Positions 62,216 to 64,000 of a DNA stretch of 64,000 bases are shown in pieces. The notes under the pieces were generated by a model. That model was not told the origin of the DNA, ran no database searches, and saw only the letters and a program-made list of their open reading frames with translations. Both the position numbers and the translations under genes were made by a program. How positions within the stretch are numbered: position 1 is the stretch's first letter; each line of letters begins with the position of its first letter. This DNA is from Afifellaceae bacterium (GTDB lineage: Bacteria > Pseudomonadota > Alphaproteobacteria > Rhizobiales > Afifellaceae): assembly GCA_028284625.1 (NCBI GenBank), contig JANQRH010000026.1:537795-601794 (forward strand), given 5' to 3'.

Positions 62216-62528
62216 GGTTGAGGCTGCTTGCGAAATCGACCTCACGGCGCGCGGTCGGATAATCAGACGTTCGCCCGCGCCAAACAAGGCCGGTGCTGGC
62301 TCCAAAATCAAAGAACAATAGCCCCGAACCGGCCTTTTCGTGGCCGGCGGCCGTCTGATCAGCTGTCGACAAGGCGCGGGGCCGGCGTCCTTAAAAGGGG
62401 CTCTTGGGCCGAGCTACCTTTCTGCTGCATAGCTGCTTTGCACAGGGATTTGTGCGCGCATCTGGCCTTTTTGCGTTCGAGATGGCGTAATTATATGTCA
62501 CGAAGAAGAAGCCTACCGGAGGAAGCAT
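62216..62528. other. Intergenic region ftsB/pdhA, 313 nt
   Basis: The first two-thirds is a copy of the family A repeat. The rest holds a possible promoter for pdhA (TTGCGT at 62471-62476, 17-nt spacer, TATGTC) and a strong ribosome site CCGGAGGAAG. Confidence 0.6.
62234..62411. repeat. Dispersed intergenic repeat, family A, copy 2
   Basis: About 178 bp that align with 981-1155 over their whole length. The inverted arms AATCAGACG (62261-62269) and CGTCTGATC (62352-62360) are kept with one mismatch. It lies in the ftsB-pdhA gap. In the opposite strand it ends in AAGAGCCCC, the same block that codes the MatA tail. Confidence 0.8.
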
Positions 62529-63593
62529 ATGGCCCAGAGTCAGGCGGTCGCGCCCCAGGCCGGCGACGAAGTACAAGTACGCCCTGAGCCGGTTGGCGAC
62601 GCGGAGGCGGAAGCCTCCAAAGTACCGGAGCTTTCCAAGGACGCTGAGCTCAGCGCCTACCGGTCCATGCTGCTGATCCGGCGGTTTGAGGAAAAGGCCG
62701 GCCAACTCTACGGCATGGGGCTGATCGGCGGCTTCTGCCACCTCTATATCGGCCAGGAAGCGGTTGTGGTCGGCATGCAGATGGCCGCTATCGATGGCGA
62801 TCAGAACATCACCGGTTATCGTGACCACGGCCACATGCTGGCCACCGGCATGGACCCCAAGGGCGTCATGGCCGAGCTGACCGGCCGTCGCGGCGGCTAC
62901 TCGCGCGGCAAGGGCGGCTCCATGCACATGTTCTCAAAGGAGACGCACTTCTACGGCGGGCACGGGATTGTCGGCGCGCCGGTTCCCATCGGCGCGGGTC
63001 TCGCCTTTGCCAACAAGTATCGCGAGAACGGCAACGTCTCCATGACTTATTTCGGCGACGGCGCCGCCAACCAGGGCCAGGTCTACGAGACATTCAACAT
63101 GGCGAAGCTCTGGCAATTGCCGGTCGTGTTCGTCATTGAGAACAACCGTTACGGTATGGGCACCAGCCTGAAGCGGGCTTCCGCCACCACAAATCTTGCC
63201 AATCGCGGTCTTTCCTTCGGCATTCCCGGCGAGCAGGTGAACGGAATGGACGTCCGCGCGGTGAAAGCGGCGGGCGAAAAGGCGCTGGAGAATGCGCGCA
63301 GCGGCAACGGTCCGATGATCCTAGAGATGCTGACCTACCGTTATCGCGGCCATTCCATGTCCGATCCGGCCAAGTATCGCGCCCGCGAAGAAGTCCAGAA
63401 GATGCGCTCGGAGAACGATCCGATCGAGCAGGTGAGCCATCGTCTGCAGGAGAAGGGCTGGGCGAGCGAGGACGATCTGAAGGCGATCGACAAGGACATC
63501 CGCCGCATCGTCAACGAGGCCGCAGAGTTCGCGCAAGCTGAGCCGGAGCCCGATCCCTCAGATCTGTGGACCGATGTTTACGCCGAAGCCTGA
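62529..63593 (+). CDS. pdhA: Pyruvate dehydrogenase E1 component, alpha subunit
   Basis: Thiamine-diphosphate enzyme that decarboxylates pyruvate with the beta subunit. The 354-residue protein has the ThDP motif from GDGAANQGQ (176-184) to ENN (204-206), and the loop YRGHSMSDPAKYR. GGAGGAAG precedes ATG 62529. The first 40 residues are polar and less conserved. It is followed 45 nt later by the beta-subunit gene, with the usual order alpha-beta. Confidence 0.97.
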   Translation: MAQSQAVAPQAGDEVQVRPEPVGDAEAEASKVPELSKDAELSAYRSMLLIRRFEEKAGQLYGMGLIGGFCHLYIGQEAVVVGMQMAAIDGDQNITGYRDHGHMLATGMDPKGVMAELTGRRGGYSRGKGGSMHMFSKETHFYGGHGIVGAPVPIGAGLAFANKYRENGNVSMTYFGDGAANQGQVYETFNMAKLWQLPVVFVIENNRYGMGTSLKRASATTNLANRGLSFGIPGEQVNGMDVRAVKAAGEKALENARSGNGPMILEMLTYRYRGHSMSDPAKYRAREEVQKMRSENDPIEQVSHRLQEKGWASEDDLKAIDKDIRRIVNEAAEFAQAEPEPDPSDLWTDVYAEA

Positions 63594-63638
63594 CACGGGC
63601 GCGAGCGCACTTAGCGATTTCCGGCACCAGGAGCTGAC

Positions 63639-64000
63639 ATGCCCACCAACGTCTTGATGCCTGCTCTCTCGCCGACCATGGAGGACGGCACGCTCGCCAA
63701 ATGGCTTGTGCAGGAGGGCGACGAAGTGGCCGCCGGCGATGTGATCGCCGAGATTGAGACCGACAAGGCGACCATGGAAGTCGAGGCCGTTGACGAGGGG
63801 CGGCTCGGAAAGATCCTGGTGGGTGAGGGCACCGAAGGCGTGAAAGTGAACACGCCGATCGCTGTCATCCTCGGCGACGGCGAGGATGCCTCCGCCGCCG
63901 AAGCCGCCGCAGCGTCAGTCGCCGCCGAGGCACCTGCCGCCGCGCCGCAAGATACGCCCGCCGCGGCCAACGGCGAGGACACCTCCGACAGCGCCGCCGC
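63639..64000 (+). CDS. pdhB: Pyruvate dehydrogenase E1 beta subunit with N-terminal lipoyl domain (truncated by window)
   Basis: The first 120 residues are visible: a complete lipoyl domain with the lipoylation lysine in [16 protein letters not shown] (about residue 43) and an Ala/Pro-rich linker. Alphaproteobacterial E1 beta subunits characteristically carry such a domain, and the gene directly follows pdhA, so E1 beta is preferred. An E2 acyltransferase start would look similar, and the catalytic domain lies outside the window. CAGGAG precedes ATG 63639. Confidence 0.8.
   Translation, partial: MPTNVLMPALSPTMEDGTLAKWLVQEGDEVAAGDVIAEIETDKATMEVEAVDEGRLGKILVGEGTEGVKVNTPIAVILGDGEDASAAEAAAASVAAEAPAAAPQDTPAAANGEDTSDSAA

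Noticed and set aside
62391..62927. Minus-strand ORF ending in KVARPKSPF
   Set aside because: It is antisense to pdhA; only its end falls in the family A repeat, which explains the resemblance to the MatA tail.
1..64000. tRNA, rRNA, CRISPR arrays, prophage or toxin-antitoxin genes
   Set aside because: I searched the gaps and saw no cloverleaf-like sequence, regular spacer repeats, integrase or transposase motifs; the gaps hold only the dispersed palindromic repeats and regulatory signals listed.

Overview
The window is a gene-dense, high-G+C stretch of an alphaproteobacterial chromosome, most likely a member of the Rhizobiales/Hyphomicrobiales. The evidence is gene order (rpsF-rpsR-rplI-dnaB-alr-radA-cvpA-purF; fabD-fabG-acpP-fabF-mltG-yicC-gmk; lptF-lptG-lptD-surA-pdxA-rsmA; ftsB-pdhA-pdhB), the type of protein families, and short intergenic palindromic repeats of the kind common in that order. 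The species cannot be named from the sequence. I recognise no rRNA, tRNA, CRISPR array, prophage or transposase gene.

Layout. 1-8.1 kb is an accessory catabolic locus: malonyl-CoA synthetase and malonyl-CoA decarboxylase run leftward, and diverging from them is a five-gene run of an intradiol (hydroxyquinol-type) dioxygenase, a three-part TRAP transporter and a sulfatase/phosphonate-monoester-hydrolase-type enzyme. 8.3-10.3 kb holds an alpha/beta hydrolase plus phosphoribosyltransferase pair and a DUF3775 gene, each with a candidate Fnr/FixK box. 10.4-16.1 kb is a cytoplasmic molybdoenzyme operon of the SoeABC (quinone-linked sulfite dehydrogenase) type with a divergent LysR regulator and a small coupled upstream ORF. 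16.4-18.7 kb carries a DUF2171 protein, a PQQ-type sugar dehydrogenase and NnrU.

18.8-46.9 kb is mostly housekeeping: a YfgM-like protein, BamB and Der; then leftward purine, CvpA, RadA, alanine racemase, DnaB, cyclopropane synthase and ribosomal proteins L9, S18 and S6; then rightward type II fatty acid synthesis, MltG, YicC and Gmk; then leftward LPS export (LptF, LptG, LptD), SurA, PdxA and RsmA. 47-51 kb has two possible lipid A-modifying enzymes (PAP2 and PagL-like), PepA and HolC.

51.2-61.5 kb reads leftward: an ABC-F ATPase, an OmpA-like protein, a tightly overlapping cysK-alaX-sseA-GNAT operon, a cyclic-nucleotide-binding protein, and a small sugar-acid cluster (gluconolactonase-like, UxaA/GarD, FucU/RbsD). 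The window ends with ftsB and pyruvate dehydrogenase E1 alpha and the truncated E1 beta.

Many genes are joined by 4-nt ATGA or GTGA overlaps, which were used to fix starts. Three families of dispersed palindromic repeats are each present twice. The parts most worth a second look are the dioxygenase-TRAP-sulfatase locus with its divergent regulatory region, the SoeABC locus with its coupled small ORF, and the overlapping gmk/rsmA 3' ends.
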